Source: Mycobacteriales bacterium
GTDB taxonomy: Bacteria; Actinomycetota; Actinomycetes; JAFAQI01
NCBI GenBank assembly: GCA_035550055.1
Contig: DASZRO010000043.1
Coordinates: 1-63,861 of the forward strand
DNA length: 63,861 nt
Direction of reading: 5' to 3'
The notes beneath the pieces were generated by a model that did no database searches, was not told the DNA's origin, and saw nothing but the letters and a program-made list of their open reading frames with translations. Positions 8,703 to 19,781 of this stretch are shown here, one piece after another. The stretch's first letter is position 1. The number at the start of each line of letters is the position of its first letter. A program made the translations under genes and the position numbers.

Positions 8703-9881
8703 ATGCTGCGCTGGCTGACGGCTGGAGAGTCGCACGGACCCGCCTTGGTCGGTGTGCTCGAGGGGCTGCCCGCTGGCACGGCGGTCACCAGCGACGACAT
8801 CGCGCACGAGCTGCTCCGCCGCCGTGCCGGGTACGGTCGCGGCGCGCGCATGTCGTTCGAGCAGGACGAGGTCGAGCTGCTCGGTGGGGTACGCCACGGG
8901 CTGACGATCGGTTCGCCGATCGCGATCCGGGTGGGCAACTCCGAATGGCCGAAGTGGGACGTCGTCATGGCGCCCGACCCGGTGCCGGACGGGGCGTTCG
9001 ACGGCACCGGCAGAGGGGCACCGCTGACCCGTCCGCGGCCAGGGCACGCCGACCTCGTCGGCATGCAGAAGTACGCCTTCACCGACGCCCGGCCGGTCCT
9101 CGAGCGGGCTAGCGCCCGCGAGACGGCGGCCCGCGTCGCGCTCGGCGCGGTGGCGAGGGCGTTCCTGTCCCAGGCCCTCGACGTGACGGTGCTCAGCCAT
9201 GTCGTGGCGATCGGATCCGTGGCGGCTCCGGACGGCGTGGTGCCCGGTCCCGACGACCTGGCGCTCGTCGACAAGGACCCGGTGCGCTGCGTCGACGCGA
9301 CCGCGAGCGCCGCGATGGTCGCGGAGATCGACGCGGCGAAGGCCGACGGAGACACCCTCGGCGGCGTCGTCGAGGTCGTCGTCTACGGGCTGCCGCCGGG
9401 CCTGGGCAGCCACACGCACTGGGACCGACGCATCGACGGCCGGCTGGCCGCAGCGCTGATGGGGATTCAGGCGATCAAGGGCGTCGAGGTCGGGGACGGG
9501 TTCACCAGCGCTCGACGGCGGGGGAGCCAGGCTCACGACGAGATCGAGTCCACCTCCGACGGGTTGCGGCGGCTGACCGGCCGCGCGGGGGGCACCGAGG
9601 GCGGCATGACCACCGGCGAGCTGCTGCGGGTCCGGGCGGCCATGAAGCCGATCTCGACCGTGCCACGTGCCCTGGCGACGGTCGACGTCGCCACCGGCGA
9701 ACCGGCCAAGGCGATCAACCAGCGCTCGGACGTCTGCGCGGTGCCCGCCGCCGGCGTGGTCGCCGAGGCGATGATGGCACTCGTGCTCGCCGACGCCGCC
9801 GTGGAGAAGTTCGGCGGCGACTCCGTCGCGGAGACTCGCCGCAACCGGGACGCCTACCTGGCGTCGCTGGTGGTTCGGTGA
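8703..9881 (+). CDS. aroC: Chorismate synthase
   Basis: 392 residues, normal length. Converts 5-enolpyruvylshikimate-3-phosphate to chorismate using reduced FMN. The three family signatures are present: GESHG near the N-terminus (8-12), the [18 protein letters not shown] segment around 137-154, and [10 protein letters not shown] around 299-308. The ATG has no ribosome site but has a -10 box 6 nt upstream, so the mRNA is probably leaderless. First gene of the aroC-K-B-Q block; its stop overlaps aroK. Confidence 0.97.
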   Translation: MLRWLTAGESHGPALVGVLEGLPAGTAVTSDDIAHELLRRRAGYGRGARMSFEQDEVELLGGVRHGLTIGSPIAIRVGNSEWPKWDVVMAPDPVPDGAFDGTGRGAPLTRPRPGHADLVGMQKYAFTDARPVLERASARETAARVALGAVARAFLSQALDVTVLSHVVAIGSVAAPDGVVPGPDDLALVDKDPVRCVDATASAAMVAEIDAAKADGDTLGGVVEVVVYGLPPGLGSHTHWDRRIDGRLAAALMGIQAIKGVEVGDGFTSARRRGSQAHDEIESTSDGLRRLTGRAGGTEGGMTTGELLRVRAAMKPISTVPRALATVDVATGEPAKAINQRSDVCAVPAAGVVAEAMMALVLADAAVEKFGGDSVAETRRNRDAYLASLVVR

Positions 9882-10375
9882 CGCCGCTCGTCGTCCTCGT
9901 CGGACCGCCCGGCGCCGGGAAGTCGACCGTGGGACAGCTGGTCGCCGAGCGCGCGGGGGTGGCGTTCCGGGACACCGACCGTGACGTCGAGACGGCGAGC
10001 GGGCAGACCATCAGCGACCTGTTCGTCGAGCACGGCGAAGCAGCCTTCCGCGATCTCGAGCGCGACGCCGTCCAGGTCGCGCTACAGGCACACGACGGCG
10101 TGCTCGCGCTCGGCGGCGGCGCGGTGCTCGATGCCGGCACCCGGGCGTCCCTCGCCGGACACCGGGTGGTGTTCCTCGACGTCGGCCTGTCCGACGCTGC
10201 GGCGAGGGTCGGGCTCAACCGCGACCGCCCGCTGCTGCTCGGCAACCCGCGCGCCCAGCTGAGGACGATGCTGGCGGAGCGCCGGCCGCTCTACCTCGAG
10301 GTCGCGACGGCGACCGTGGACACCGACGGGCGGGACACCGAGGCCGTCGCGGCAGCGGTGCTGGCAGCGCTGTGA
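9878..10375 (+). CDS. aroK: Shikimate kinase
   Basis: 165 residues, a standard small P-loop kinase that phosphorylates shikimate at O3. The Walker A motif is GPPGAGKST (9-17). Asp in DTDRDVE binds shikimate, GGGAV forms the second substrate/Walker B-like loop, and Arg residues in NRDRPLL lie in the lid. GTG 9878 overlaps the aroC stop by 4 nt, which implies coupled translation. Confidence 0.95.
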   Translation: MTPLVVLVGPPGAGKSTVGQLVAERAGVAFRDTDRDVETASGQTISDLFVEHGEAAFRDLERDAVQVALQAHDGVLALGGGAVLDAGTRASLAGHRVVFLDVGLSDAAARVGLNRDRPLLLGNPRAQLRTMLAERRPLYLEVATATVDTDGRDTEAVAAAVLAAL

Positions 10376-10403
10376 TGCCCCGGAGCGGCCTGTCGGTGAG
10401 CTC

Positions 10404-11474
10404 GTGACCACGGTCATGCGGGTGGGCGGCGACGCGTCGTACGACGTCGTCATCGGCCACGGCCTGGAAGGTCAGGTCCCGGGGTTGGTCGGCGCCGCGT
10501 CGTCGGTGGCACTCATCACCGACCCGGCGGTTGCCGGCCGCGCCGGGACGGTCGCTGCGGCACTCGGTGCCCACGACATCTGCGTCGAGACGCTCACCAT
10601 TCCGGCCGGTGAGGGTGGCAAGTCGCTGATCACGGTGGCCGGGTTGTGGGACGACCTCGGCCGGATGCGCCTGACCCGCTCCGACGCGATCGTCGCGGTC
10701 GGAGGCGGCGCGACGACTGACGTTGCGGGCTTCGCGGCGGCAACCTGGCTGCGGGGGGTCAAGCTCGTCTCGGTGCCGACCACCTTGCTGGCGATGGTCG
10801 ACGCCGCGATCGGCGGCAAGACCGGCATCAACACCGCCGCCGGAAAGAACCTCGTGGGCGCCTTCCACCCGCCGGCCGGTGTGCTCGTCGATCTGGACGT
10901 CCTGGCCGGCCTGCCGCCCGAGCAGTGGGTGAACGGGATGGCGGAGGTGGTCAAGGCGGGGTTCATCGCCGACCCGGAGATCCTCGCTCTCGTCGAGTCG
11001 GACGTGCCCGCGGCCGCGCTGCCCACCGGTGGCCTCGCGACGGAGCTCATCGAGCGGGCCGTCGCCGTGAAGGTCGACGTCGTCTCACGAGACCTGCGCG
11101 AAACCGGACCCCGGGAGATCCTCAACTACGGTCACACTCTCGGTCATGCGATCGAGCGGCTCGAGGACTACCGCATGCCCCACGGTCACGCCATCTCGAT
11201 CGGGATGGTCTTCGCGGCGGGTCTCGCCCGCGCCGCCGGCATGATCGACAACGAGACGCTCATGCGGCACAAGGTGATCCTCACCGCGCTCGGGCTCCCG
11301 ACGAGCTACCGGCCTGACGCGCTGCCCGAGCTGCTCGAGCTGATGCGGATCGACAAGAAGTCGCGAGGAGCGACGCTGCGCTTCGTCGTGCTCGACGAGA
11401 TCGCGAAGCCGATGATGCTCGAGAATCCGGAACCGTCCCTCCTCGACGCCGCCTACCGAGAGGTTGCTGCGTGA
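10404..11474 (+). CDS. aroB: 3-dehydroquinate synthase
   Basis: 356 residues. Makes 3-dehydroquinate from DAHP with NAD+ and a divalent metal. The NAD site [11 protein letters not shown], the KTGIN substrate loop, and the metal ligands in [15 protein letters not shown] and HGHA are all present. The GTG start lies 28 nt after aroK. The stop overlaps the start of aroQ. Confidence 0.96.
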   Translation: MTTVMRVGGDASYDVVIGHGLEGQVPGLVGAASSVALITDPAVAGRAGTVAAALGAHDICVETLTIPAGEGGKSLITVAGLWDDLGRMRLTRSDAIVAVGGGATTDVAGFAAATWLRGVKLVSVPTTLLAMVDAAIGGKTGINTAAGKNLVGAFHPPAGVLVDLDVLAGLPPEQWVNGMAEVVKAGFIADPEILALVESDVPAAALPTGGLATELIERAVAVKVDVVSRDLRETGPREILNYGHTLGHAIERLEDYRMPHGHAISIGMVFAAGLARAAGMIDNETLMRHKVILTALGLPTSYRPDALPELLELMRIDKKSRGATLRFVVLDEIAKPMMLENPEPSLLDAAYREVAA

Positions 11475-11911
11475 TGAAACAGCGGGTGCTGGTCCTCAAC
11501 GGACCCAACCTCGGGCAGCTGGGGACGCGCGAGCCGGCGATCTACGGCTCGCTGACCCATGCGGACCTGGTCGCGGCGTGCGAGGCGTGCGCCGCTGAGC
11601 TCGGCCTGCACGTCGAGGTCCGCCAGACCGACGACGAGGCCGAGTACGTCGGCTGGCTGCACGAGATCGCCGGCGGGGGAGCCGATGCGGCCGTGCTCAA
11701 CCCTGCGGCGTGGACCCACACCAGCGTCGCCATCCGCGACGCCGCCGCCCAGCTGGCCGTCCCGTTCGTCGAGGTGCACCTGTCGAACCCGTTGGCGCGC
11801 GAGGAGTTCCGCCACACCTCCTACACCGCGGGTCTCGCGCGCGGGCTCGTCGCCGGGTTCGGGGTCGAGTCCTACCTGCTCGCCCTGCGGGCGATCAGCG
11901 CCCTCAGCTAG
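11471..11911 (+). CDS. aroQ: 3-dehydroquinate dehydratase, type II
   Basis: 145-146 residues. Dehydrates 3-dehydroquinate by trans elimination. The type II hallmarks are the N-terminal [12 protein letters not shown], the catalytic Tyr in IYGSLT, the NPAAWTHTS substrate loop and the catalytic His in VEVHLSN. Either GTG 11471 (4-nt overlap with aroB) or ATG 11474 can be the start. The gene ends tail-to-tail with the large minus-strand gene, sharing 8 nt. Confidence 0.95.
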   Translation: MMKQRVLVLNGPNLGQLGTREPAIYGSLTHADLVAACEACAAELGLHVEVRQTDDEAEYVGWLHEIAGGGADAAVLNPAAWTHTSVAIRDAAAQLAVPFVEVHLSNPLAREEFRHTSYTAGLARGLVAGFGVESYLLALRAISALS

Positions 11912-14501
11912 TCGGGGTCGTCGAGACCGGGCTGCCGCCCGAGCCGGTCGTGGACACCGGACCGGTGCTGCCGGCCGGCTTCGGGTCGACCGCGATCGCG
12001 TCGAAGTTGCCGATCCCGCTCGCCGACCGCAGCGTCAGCGTCCGGATGCCGCCCGGAATCGCGCCCTGCCAGAGGATCTCCCCGCAGCGGGTGAACGTCT
12101 GGAACTCACTCGCGGTGAAGTTCTGACCGGCGATGTTGATCGACAGCCGGCCCATGTGCGGCGCCTTGCAGCCGTAGATCACCAGCTCCGAACCGGCCAC
12201 CTGGATCGTCGCGATGCTACCGGCTTTCGCCTGGACCCAGCTCCCGCTGAGCGCGCTCGACGCCGAGTGCCTCGTCCAGCCCCGGCTGTACTGCCAGCCG
12301 GCGCTGGTGTTGAGCGCGGTCTGGTTGACCCGGATCGGGCTGCCGCTGACGACGGCCGGATCGCCACTCGTGTCCAGCACGGTCTGGGTCAACCGCAGCT
12401 GGTAGGTGCCGCCGGTCGCCAGTGGCGTGTGGGGAATGAAGCTGTAGAGCGTGTTCGAGGCGCCTTCGACGATCCGGCCGCGGATCGCGTTGGCGGTCGG
12501 TGCCCCCTGCGGGACCACCTTCAGCGTTTGGCTGTTCAGGTCGCGCAGCGGCGTGCTCAGCTGGATCACGAGCGGTTGGTTCACCGCGGCACCGGCGGGT
12601 GACAGGAACGACACCGTGGGTGCCACCGCGTTGACCGTGAGCTGCCAGATGGTGCTCCAGGTGAGGACTTTGCCGGCTTCGTCGATCGCGGCGACGCGCC
12701 AGTAGTACGACCCATCGGACAGCAGCGTCGTCGGGTTCGTGAACTGGGTGAGGTCGACGTCCTTCTCGTCGAGCACCGTCGAGTCGAAGTTGTGGTCCTG
12801 GCTGACCTGGAGCTCGTAGTTCCGCGCGTCGTAGGAGTCGAGCGCGCCGGAGGTCATGAAGTCCTGCCACTTGAACGTCGGGCTGGTCCCGGAGATCACG
12901 GCGTGGTTGGCCGGCGAGGTCAGCGTGATCGGACCGCTGCGCTTGGCGAAGGTCACCGGGTCGCTCGTGACGCCGGTGAAGATCTGCGCGCCGCCCACGA
13001 TCGTCAGCGGGGCGCTGGAGTTGCTGGTCCCGCCGTCCGGGTTGACCACCTTGAAGGTGACTTCCTCGTTGGCCGCCGCGGGCGCTTCATAAGTGAAGGT
13101 AATGAGCCCGCCGAACCCCACGTCGACGGTGCTTTCATCGACGAAACCGTCCGTGGGGATGACGCAGGCAGGTGCGAGGACTCCGGAACCGAGCAGGGTG
13201 ATCGTGGCCGTGCTCCCGCCGAACATCGACTGGTCACCTTCGGGACCGGGCGGGGTGGCCTTGATGTCAGCGGCGTCGGTGCCGAGGGTCGGCTTGCTCG
13301 TCCCGCCCGCGGTCGGGCAGGTGTCCGTCCCGGTCTCCCCGGGCTTCGCGCAGCTCGGGTCGGCCGCGCTGACCTCGCACGTGCCGGGCGTCACGGTCCA
13401 GTAGTACGGCTGACCCGCCTGCGCGTCGAACATCGTGAGCGCCGGGGTGAAATGCGGCCACGACGTCGCGTACTGCTGGTACTCGTTGGTGAGGTTCGGG
13501 TCGCGGTAGATGTCGACGAGGTAGTAGTTGGCGCCGGGGACCGGGTTCCAGGAGAACGTCGGCGTCATCGGGCAGGTCGCCGTGACGTCGCAGGTGCTGC
13601 CCGGCAGCGCGCTGGTGTGCCACGTGGTCTTGAGCCCGGTCGCGGTGGCACCGCGAGCCGGGTTGCCGGCGACCGGCGCTTCGAACTGGAACGCCTGGCC
13701 GAAGTAGCGGACGGTGTCGCACAGCGGCTGCTGGCCCTGCTCACAGTCGAGCTGGACGCCGGGGGCGTCCTCGGCGGCGATGCTGGCCGCCGTGGTGTCG
13801 TCGTACGCGATCAGCTCCCAGCCGTAGACCAGTCCCTGGACCAACGAGAAGGTCGTCGCGCTCTCGCAACCCTTCGGCGCTCCAGGCCCGGACTTCGGCT
13901 CGGTGGCGGTCACGAGCCCGTCGGTGTACGGGGTGACCGAGGTCTCGGCGGTGTAGCAGTCGACCTCACCGGTCTGCAGGCCGATCGTGCCGGTCCCGCA
14001 CGCGCCCGGGCAGTAGCGAACCAGGTAGAGCGAGGCCTCCTTCACCGGCGCCCAGCTGATCGTCGGGTCCGCTGACGAGGGCTGCTGGAGGATCGTGATC
14101 GGGGAGACCCAGTCCTTGACGAACGTCCACTGGCCGGAATACCTGCCCCAGACGCCGCCGACCTGCGCGCGCACGTGCCAGTAGTAGGTCGCGTTCGGCA
14201 ACGACACTGGCATCTCGAACGTCGGGTCGACGACGTCGCCGTTGTTCGGCAGCGTGACCGCGTTGTTCGTCCATTCGCCGTTGGGGCTGACCTGGACCTG
14301 GTACTGCGAGGCACCGGCGACGGGCTGCCACTTGAGGATGACGTCCTTGAGCTGCGTCGACGGGTCGTTCGCGGGGCTGAGCAGCACCGGGGTGTTGACG
14401 TCTCGGGCGGCCGAAGCCGGGGTCAGCGGCACCGCGACGCTCGCGATGACGGCCCCCACGGTCGCCAGCACCAATGCGATCCGGCGCGAAACTGATGCCA
14501 C
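11904..14501 (-). CDS. Large secreted Fn3/Ig-like surface protein
   Basis: About 865 residues. The signal peptide has Arg-Arg, a hydrophobic core and an ASA cleavage box at 29-31. The mature part contains at least four Fn3-like units recognisable by paired strands such as [15 protein letters not shown] and YYWHVRA, YYLVDIY and YYWTV, and YELQVSQ and YYWRVAA. An SbsA/Big_5-like Ig domain follows ([16 protein letters not shown]). The C-terminal 140 residues form a beta-rich module with paired cysteines that resembles a carbohydrate-binding domain. No membrane anchor or LPxTG motif is present. The GTG at 14501 is selected because GGGAG is 7 nt upstream; a start further up at 14561 lacks this. 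A cell-surface adhesion or polysaccharide-binding role is inferred. Confidence 0.7.
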   Translation of the reverse strand: MASVSRRIALVLATVGAVIASVAVPLTPASAARDVNTPVLLSPANDPSTQLKDVILKWQPVAGASQYQVQVSPNGEWTNNAVTLPNNGDVVDPTFEMPVSLPNATYYWHVRAQVGGVWGRYSGQWTFVKDWVSPITILQQPSSADPTISWAPVKEASLYLVRYCPGACGTGTIGLQTGEVDCYTAETSVTPYTDGLVTATEPKSGPGAPKGCESATTFSLVQGLVYGWELIAYDDTTAASIAAEDAPGVQLDCEQGQQPLCDTVRYFGQAFQFEAPVAGNPARGATATGLKTTWHTSALPGSTCDVTATCPMTPTFSWNPVPGANYYLVDIYRDPNLTNEYQQYATSWPHFTPALTMFDAQAGQPYYWTVTPGTCEVSAADPSCAKPGETGTDTCPTAGGTSKPTLGTDAADIKATPPGPEGDQSMFGGSTATITLLGSGVLAPACVIPTDGFVDESTVDVGFGGLITFTYEAPAAANEEVTFKVVNPDGGTSNSSAPLTIVGGAQIFTGVTSDPVTFAKRSGPITLTSPANHAVISGTSPTFKWQDFMTSGALDSYDARNYELQVSQDHNFDSTVLDEKDVDLTQFTNPTTLLSDGSYYWRVAAIDEAGKVLTWSTIWQLTVNAVAPTVSFLSPAGAAVNQPLVIQLSTPLRDLNSQTLKVVPQGAPTANAIRGRIVEGASNTLYSFIPHTPLATGGTYQLRLTQTVLDTSGDPAVVSGSPIRVNQTALNTSAGWQYSRGWTRHSASSALSGSWVQAKAGSIATIQVAGSELVIYGCKAPHMGRLSINIAGQNFTASEFQTFTRCGEILWQGAIPGGIRTLTLRSASGIGNFDAIAVDPKPAGSTGPVSTTGSGGSPVSTTPTS

Positions 14502-14533
14502 GATGTGACTCCCGGTTGTGCTCGTGGGCGGCC

Positions 14534-14548
14534 CGCCTGTCACAGGCG
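14534..14548. promoter_or_regulatory. Operator-like inverted repeat between divergent genes
   Basis: CGCCTGT-C-ACAGGCG is a perfect 7-bp inverted repeat around one central base. It lies in the 112-nt divergent region between the secreted Fn3 protein and the aminopeptidase gene, where a regulator could control either. Confidence 0.35.
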
Positions 14549-14613
14549 TTGCATGTGGCATCGGCGGACCCCCTCGTGCGCTGTACGTCCATCACCCGAA
14601 CGGAGTAGTGCTG

Positions 14614-15705
14614 GTGCCCTCGCCGGATGAGTCAGCGCCTGCGCGGCGACGCCTGGCACTTGCGACCGTGTTGGGCGAGTCATCCTATGACGCGATGCTC
14701 GTCACCTCTCGTGACAATATGCGCTATCTGTCCGGTTTCACCGGCTCGAACGGCGCACTGCTGGTCGACGGCACCGGCGAGGCAGTTCTCGCGACCGACG
14801 GCCGCTACGTGGCGCAGGCCGCGACGGAGGCCGCGGACTGCAAATGTCTGCCGGCGAGATCGATCCTCGGGGCGTTGGTCGGACGGGCGGTCGAGCGGAA
14901 GCTCACCACCGTCGGGTTCGAGGCCCACGTGGTCACCGTGGACCAGCACGCCGCACTCGAACAGGCGGCGGGGGGCGCGGTCAGGCTGGCCCCGGCGGGC
15001 CGGCCGGTCGAGGGCCTGCGGGTGGTGAAGGACCCCGGCGAGCTGGCCCACCTGCGGAGGGCGTGCGAGATCACGGCCGCGGCGTACGCCGAGGTGCTGT
15101 CCGCGCTGCGGCCCGGCATCTGCGAGCGTGACGTCGCCTGGCGGCTGACCGAGGCGATGCGGCGCCACGGCGCGGAAGGCCCGGCGTTCGACATCATCGC
15201 GGCCTTCGGCGAGCACTCGGCGATCCCGCACCACACGCCGACCGACCGCGAGCTGCGGCGCGGCGACCTCATCAAGCTCGACTTCGGGGCGAAGGTGGCC
15301 GGCTACCACGCCGACATGACCCGCACCGCGGTCTGCGGGCCCGCAGCCGACTGGCAGCGTGAGATTCACGGCGAGGTCGCCGAGCTGCAGGCCGAGCTGC
15401 GCGACTCGGTCACCGCCGGAGTGGTCCCCGCCGACCTGGACGCGCAGATGCGCTCCGGGCTGCATGCGCAGGGGCGCGAGGTCGCGCACGGGCTCGGACA
15501 CGGCATCGGTCTCGCCATCCACGAAGACCCGTTCCTCACCGAGTCGTCGGCGGCGGCGCCGCTCGCCTGCGACTCGGTGATCACGATCGAGCCAGGCGTC
15601 TACCTGCCCGGCAGAGGCGGAGTGCGCATCGAGGACAGCGTCGTGGTCACCTCAGGCAGCCCCGACATCTTGACCGCGGCCACCCGCGACCTCGTGGAGG
15701 TGTAG
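14614..15705 (+). CDS. pepP: Xaa-Pro aminopeptidase / aminopeptidase P (M24B)
   Basis: 363 residues, cytosolic. Removes N-terminal residues that precede proline. All five dinuclear metal ligands of the pita-bread fold are visible: Asp in KLDFGAK, Asp in YHADMTRT, His in [11 protein letters not shown], Glu in ITIEPGVY and Glu in GGVRIED. The N-terminal creatinase-like domain occupies about 1-130. GTG 14614 has GGAG 8 nt upstream; GTG 14608 is an alternative. It is directly upstream of efp, the common actinobacterial order, and EF-P handles polyproline synthesis. Confidence 0.88.
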   Translation: MPSPDESAPARRRLALATVLGESSYDAMLVTSRDNMRYLSGFTGSNGALLVDGTGEAVLATDGRYVAQAATEAADCKCLPARSILGALVGRAVERKLTTVGFEAHVVTVDQHAALEQAAGGAVRLAPAGRPVEGLRVVKDPGELAHLRRACEITAAAYAEVLSALRPGICERDVAWRLTEAMRRHGAEGPAFDIIAAFGEHSAIPHHTPTDRELRRGDLIKLDFGAKVAGYHADMTRTAVCGPAADWQREIHGEVAELQAELRDSVTAGVVPADLDAQMRSGLHAQGREVAHGLGHGIGLAIHEDPFLTESSAAAPLACDSVITIEPGVYLPGRGGVRIEDSVVVTSGSPDILTAATRDLVEV

Positions 15706-15715
15706 TCGCACTCCG

Positions 15716-15721
15716 TAGTCT
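15716..15721 (+). promoter_or_regulatory. Leaderless -10 box of efp
   Basis: TAGTCT ends 7 nt before GTG 15729, and there is no Shine-Dalgarno sequence. Confidence 0.55.
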
Positions 15722-15728
15722 GTTCGCC

Positions 15729-16292
15729 GTGGCGACGACGAACGACTTCAAGAACGGCATGACTCTCGACCTCGACGGTGTCCTGTGGAACATCGTGGAG
15801 TTCCAGCACGTCAAGCCCGGAAAGGGCGGCGCCTTCGTCCGCAGCAAGCTCAAGAACGTGCTGACCGGGCAGGTCGTGGAACGCACCTTCAACGCCGGCG
15901 TGAAGGTGGACACCGCCACCGTGGACAAGCGGGAGATGACCTATCTCTACGCCGACGGCTCGGACTTCGTCTTCATGGACGTCGAGACCTACGAGCAGAT
16001 CCACGTCCCGCCTGCCGCGGTCGGTGACGCCAAGGACTACCTGCTGGAGAACACCAACGCGACGGTCGCGGTCCACGACGGCACGGTCCTCTACGTCGAG
16101 CTGCCGGCATCGGTAGAACTCACGATCACCTACACCGAGCCCGGCATCCAGGGCGACCGGTCGACCGGCGGCACCAAGCCGGCGACGCTCGAGACCGGCG
16201 CCACCGTGCAGGTGCCGCTGTTCGTGGTGCAGGGCGAGAAGATCAAGGTCGACACCCGCGACGGCCGATACATCAGTCGCGTCAGCGGCTAG
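15729..16292 (+). CDS. efp: Translation elongation factor P
   Basis: 187 residues in the usual three beta-barrel domains. It relieves ribosome stalling at polyproline stretches by acting near the P site. The tip loop of domain I is KPGKGGAF with Lys in the conserved position. No modification enzyme is encoded nearby. Start GTG 15729 with the leaderless box above. nusB follows after 14 nt. Confidence 0.96.
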   Translation: MATTNDFKNGMTLDLDGVLWNIVEFQHVKPGKGGAFVRSKLKNVLTGQVVERTFNAGVKVDTATVDKREMTYLYADGSDFVFMDVETYEQIHVPPAAVGDAKDYLLENTNATVAVHDGTVLYVELPASVELTITYTEPGIQGDRSTGGTKPATLETGATVQVPLFVVQGEKIKVDTRDGRYISRVSG

Positions 16293-16306
16293 GAGCCGAC
16301 CGCCCC

Positions 16307-16711
16307 GTGCCCGCCCGCAGCAAGGCCCGCAAGCGCGCGCTCGACATCCTGTTCGAGGCCGACCAGCGGGCGACCGACCCGCGCGCCACTCTGAGTGAGT
16401 GGGTGACGCGCGCCGACCCCCCGGTGCCCGAGTACTCGCGCCGGCTCGTCGCGGGCGTCGTCGACCACCGCGCCTCGATCGATGAGCTGCTGACCGCGAG
16501 CGTGACGGACTGGACGCTGGAGCGGATGCCCTCGGTCGACCGCACCGTGCTGCGCCTCGCGGTCTATGAGCTGCTCTGGTGCGACGACGTGCCGGCCGCG
16601 GTCGCGATCGACGAGGCGGTCGAGCTCGCCAAGTCACTGTCGACGGACGAGTCCCCTGCCTTCGTCAACGGCGTGCTTGCCCGGGTCGCCAAGGAGACCA
16701 GCGCTTCCTGA
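16307..16711 (+). CDS. nusB: Transcription antitermination factor NusB
   Basis: 134 residues, all-helical NusB fold. Binds boxA RNA with S10 in rRNA antitermination. The N-terminal [13 protein letters not shown] segment is rich in basic residues, and the C-terminal [11 protein letters not shown] signature is present. It lies between efp and the pyr operon. Confidence 0.93.
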   Translation: MPARSKARKRALDILFEADQRATDPRATLSEWVTRADPPVPEYSRRLVAGVVDHRASIDELLTASVTDWTLERMPSVDRTVLRLAVYELLWCDDVPAAVAIDEAVELAKSLSTDESPAFVNGVLARVAKETSAS

Positions 16712-16748
16712 GTGCTACGGTCGGGGTGGTACGACAACGTCCTTTAAT

Positions 16749-16775
16749 CCCGTCCTGCGAGGCGGGCAAGGAGGT
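16749..16775 (+). promoter_or_regulatory. PyrR-binding mRNA hairpin overlapping the pyrR ribosome site
   Basis: The segment 16751-16764 (CGTCCTGCGAGGCG) fits the PyrR binding consensus ARUCCNGNGAGGYU except that the outer A-U pair is replaced by a C-G pair. The stem extends outward as CCC (16749-16751) with GGG (16764-16766). The ribosome site AAGGAGGT (16768-16775) starts two bases after it. The conserved GTCCTTTAAT stretch lies just upstream. In mycobacteria a comparable PyrR-RNA complex represses translation; the same mechanism is inferred here, with UMP/UTP as the signal. Confidence 0.85.
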
Positions 16776-16781
16776 GTCTCG

Positions 16782-17396
16782 ATGACTGCTGCGCGCCCGA
16801 CCACCGGGGATCCCGACGTCGCCCGACCCGTCCTCGCCTCCGACGACGTTCAGCGGGGGCTGACCCGGATCGCTCACGAGATCGTCGAGCGCAACCACGG
16901 CGCCGACCGGATCGTGCTGCTCGGCATCCCGACCCGCGGTGTCACCCTGGCCCGGCGGATCGCCGACCGGATCGCCGCAATCGAAAGCGTCGAGGTGCCG
17001 GTCGGGGCGCTCGACGTCACGATGTACCGCGACGACCTGCGGTTGCGCGGGGTACGCGCGCTCGAGGAGACCGACATCCCCGCGAGCGGCGTCGACGACC
17101 TCGTGGTCGTGCTCGTCGACGACGTGCTGTTCTCCGGCCGGACGATCAGGTCGGCCCTCGACGCACTGTCGGACATCGGACGACCTCAAGCCGTACAGCT
17201 CGCCGTACTGGTCGACCGCGGCCACCGCGAGCTGCCGATCCGGGCCGACTACGTCGGCAAGAACATCCCCACCTCGCTGACCGAGACGGTTCACGCCCTG
17301 CTGTGCGAGCACGACGGCCGAGACGCCGTCCTGGTCGGTCCGGCCGACCTGAAACGTGAGCCCAGCCCCGAGCCGACCAGCGGAGGGGCGGCCTGA
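16782..17396 (+). CDS. pyrR: PyrR bifunctional regulator / uracil phosphoribosyltransferase
   Basis: 204 residues, PRTase fold. Binds pyr mRNA when UMP is high and has weak uracil phosphoribosyltransferase activity. The PRPP loop is [15 protein letters not shown] (about 108-122). The ATG at 16782 has AAGGAGGT 6 nt upstream. The C-terminal 20 residues extend beyond the family core. It heads the pyrimidine operon and overlaps pyrB by one base (TGATG). Confidence 0.95.
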   Translation: MTAARPTTGDPDVARPVLASDDVQRGLTRIAHEIVERNHGADRIVLLGIPTRGVTLARRIADRIAAIESVEVPVGALDVTMYRDDLRLRGVRALEETDIPASGVDDLVVVLVDDVLFSGRTIRSALDALSDIGRPQAVQLAVLVDRGHRELPIRADYVGKNIPTSLTETVHALLCEHDGRDAVLVGPADLKREPSPEPTSGGAA

Positions 17397-18343
17397 TGAA
17401 CCGTCACCTGCTCTCCGCCGCCGACCTCAGCCGCGACGACGCGCTGCTCGTCCTCGACACCGCCGCCGACATGGAGGCGGCTCTGGCAGGCCGCAGCATC
17501 AAGAAGCTGCCCACGTTGCGCGGCCGCACCGTCGTCAATCTGTTCTTCGAGGACTCCACCCGCACCCGGACCTCGTTCGAGGTCGCGGCCAAGCGGCTGT
17601 CCGCCGACGTCATCAACTTCTCGGCCAAAGGCTCGAGTGTGAGCAAGGGGGAGTCCCTCAAGGACACCGCACTCACTCTCGAGGCGATGGGGTCGGACGC
17701 GGTCGTCGTCCGGCACTGGGCAAGCGGCGCCCCCCACCGGCTCGCCACCTGGATCCGCGGCAGCGTGGTCAACGCCGGGGACGGCACTCATGAGCACCCC
17801 ACCCAGGCGCTCCTCGACGCGTACACGATGCGGAGCCGGACCGGCCGACTCGAAGGCCTGCACGTCACCGTGGTCGGCGACGTCCTGCACTCTCGGGTGG
17901 CGCGCAGCAACGTTCTGCTGCTGTCCACTCTCGGTGCCGAGGTCACCCTCGTCGCGCCCCCGACCTTGCTGCCGGTCGGCGTACCGAGCTGGCCCTGCGC
18001 GGTTTCCTACGACCTCGACGCGGTGCTGCCCAAAAGTGATGTCGTCATGATGCTGCGGGTCCAGAACGAGCGGATGCAAGGCGGCTTCTTCCCGACGCCC
18101 CGCGAGTACTCGCGCCGCTACGGCCTCGACGCGCGTCGCATGGCGGCGCTGCCCGACGATGCGATCGTGATGCATCCGGGCCCGATGAACCGGGGTGTCG
18201 AGATCGCCGCCGAGGTCGCCGACAGCGTGCGCTCGACGATCGTCGAGCAGGTCGCCAACGGCATCTCGGTACGGATGGCCGTGCTCTACCTGCTGCTCGG
18301 CGGGTTGATCGACGTCTCCGACAGCGAGGCGGCGGCGGCATGA
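17396..18343 (+). CDS. pyrB: Aspartate carbamoyltransferase, catalytic chain
   Basis: 315 residues. Condenses carbamoyl phosphate with aspartate. The carbamoyl-phosphate motif STRTRTSFE is at about 54-62, the [11 protein letters not shown] loop donates Lys to the active site, and [11 protein letters not shown] and MHPGPMNRG are the aspartate-side signatures. No pyrI regulatory chain is encoded in the operon. Confidence 0.96.
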   Translation: MNRHLLSAADLSRDDALLVLDTAADMEAALAGRSIKKLPTLRGRTVVNLFFEDSTRTRTSFEVAAKRLSADVINFSAKGSSVSKGESLKDTALTLEAMGSDAVVVRHWASGAPHRLATWIRGSVVNAGDGTHEHPTQALLDAYTMRSRTGRLEGLHVTVVGDVLHSRVARSNVLLLSTLGAEVTLVAPPTLLPVGVPSWPCAVSYDLDAVLPKSDVVMMLRVQNERMQGGFFPTPREYSRRYGLDARRMAALPDDAIVMHPGPMNRGVEIAAEVADSVRSTIVEQVANGISVRMAVLYLLLGGLIDVSDSEAAAA

Positions 18344-19623
18344 GCCGACGCGGTGGTTTTGTCATTCGCGGCGCCCGCCCGCTCGGCGGCGACATCCGGG
18401 ACTTGTACGTCGATGGCGGCGAGCTCGTCGACACCGCCCCGAGCGGGGCCGAGACGATCGACGCCGATGGCCTGATCGCGCTGCCCGGGTTCGTCGACCT
18501 GCACACCCATCTGCGCGAACCCGGCCGGGAGGATGCCGAGACCGTCGAGACCGGCACGCGTGCGGCGGCGCTCGGCGGCTTCACGGCGGTGCACGCCATG
18601 GCCAACACCGACCCGGTCGCCGACGTCGCCGGGGTCGTCGAGCAGGTGTGGCGGCTCGGCCAGGAAGCCGGTCACTGCGACGTGCATCCGGTGGGGGCGG
18701 TCACGGTCGGCCTCGCCGGGGAGCGGCTCGCCGAGCTCGGCGCGATGGCGGACTCGGCGGCGCGGGTACGCGTGTTCTCCGACGACGGGAAGTGCGTCCA
18801 CGACCCGCTGCTGATGCGGCGGGCGCTGGAGTACGTGAAGGCGTTCGACGGTGTCGTCGCGCAGCACGCCCAGGACCCGAGACTGACCGAGTCGGCGCAG
18901 ATGAACGAGGGCGAGTGGTCTGCGACCCTGGGCCTTGCCGGCTGGCCGGCGGTCGCCGAGGAGGCGATCATCGCGCGGGACTGCCTGCTGGCAGCGCACG
19001 TCGGCTCCCGGGTGCACTTCTGCCACGTCTCGACCGCCGGCTCGGTGGAGCTCGTGCGGTGGGCGAAGGGCAAGGGCTGGAACGTGACCGCAGAGGTCAC
19101 CCCACACCACCTGCTGCTCACCGACGACCTCGTGGCCTCCTACGACCCGGTGTTCAAGGTGAACCCTCCGCTGCGTACGCACGACGACGTCGTCGCGCTG
19201 CGACAAGCCCTCGCCGACGGGACCATCGACGCGGTCGCCACCGATCACGCCCCGCACGCGCTCGAGGACAAGGAGACCGAGTTCGCCGCTGCCGCGTTCG
19301 GGATGACCGGGCTCGAGACGGCACTTGCGGTCGTCGCGACCTCGATGGTCGAGACCGGCCTGCTCGACTGGGCCGGCGTCGCGGACCGGATGAGCGTGCG
19401 GCCCGCCGCCATCGGGCGGCTACCCAAACACGGCCAACCGCTCGAGCCGGGCGCTCCCGCGAACCTGGTGCTCGTGGATCCGGCGGCGCGGTGGACCGTC
19501 GACCCGGCGGCAACCGCCAGCCGCAGCCGCAACACACCGTTCGCCGGACGCGAGCTCTCGGCACGCGTTGTCGCGACGTTCCTGCGGGGCAGACCCACGG
19601 CGATGGACGGCAAACCCACATGA
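18340..19623 (+). CDS. pyrC: Dihydroorotase
   Basis: 427 residues, type I amidohydrolase. Zinc ligands are visible in [10 protein letters not shown], in the HFCHVST and EVTPHH strands, and Asp in [11 protein letters not shown] conserved SDDGKCVHD loop is also seen. Start ATG overlaps the pyrB stop as ATGA. The next gene starts in the same way at 19620. Confidence 0.95.
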   Translation: MSRRGGFVIRGARPLGGDIRDLYVDGGELVDTAPSGAETIDADGLIALPGFVDLHTHLREPGREDAETVETGTRAAALGGFTAVHAMANTDPVADVAGVVEQVWRLGQEAGHCDVHPVGAVTVGLAGERLAELGAMADSAARVRVFSDDGKCVHDPLLMRRALEYVKAFDGVVAQHAQDPRLTESAQMNEGEWSATLGLAGWPAVAEEAIIARDCLLAAHVGSRVHFCHVSTAGSVELVRWAKGKGWNVTAEVTPHHLLLTDDLVASYDPVFKVNPPLRTHDDVVALRQALADGTIDAVATDHAPHALEDKETEFAAAAFGMTGLETALAVVATSMVETGLLDWAGVADRMSVRPAAIGRLPKHGQPLEPGAPANLVLVDPAARWTVDPAATASRSRNTPFAGRELSARVVATFLRGRPTAMDGKPT

Positions 19624-19781
19624 CGCTTGCCGCTGACGCCGCGAAGAAGGTGCTGATCGACCCTCATCCGGCGTGGGGAAGCCTCGGTGTGGCGATCGCC
19701 GCGGCCGTCATCTTCCTGCTGTTCTCCGGCTGGATCGTCTTCCAGCGGGTCCGTCACGGAAAGGACAACGACGATGACTGA
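19620..19781 (+). CDS. 53-residue single-pass membrane protein in the pyr operon
   Basis: A 53-residue protein with one predicted helix (about 20-41), a short N-terminal region starting [10 protein letters not shown] and a charged tail ending KDNDDD. Its ATG overlaps the pyrC stop as ATGA, and its stop overlaps carA by 8 nt, so it is translated as part of the operon. Many actinobacteria have a longer membrane protein at this position (for example between pyrC and carA in Mycobacterium, where a PH-like domain follows the helix). Here only the helix remains. Function unknown; a membrane tether or relict is possible. Confidence 0.7.
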   Translation: MTLAADAAKKVLIDPHPAWGSLGVAIAAAVIFLLFSGWIVFQRVRHGKDNDDD

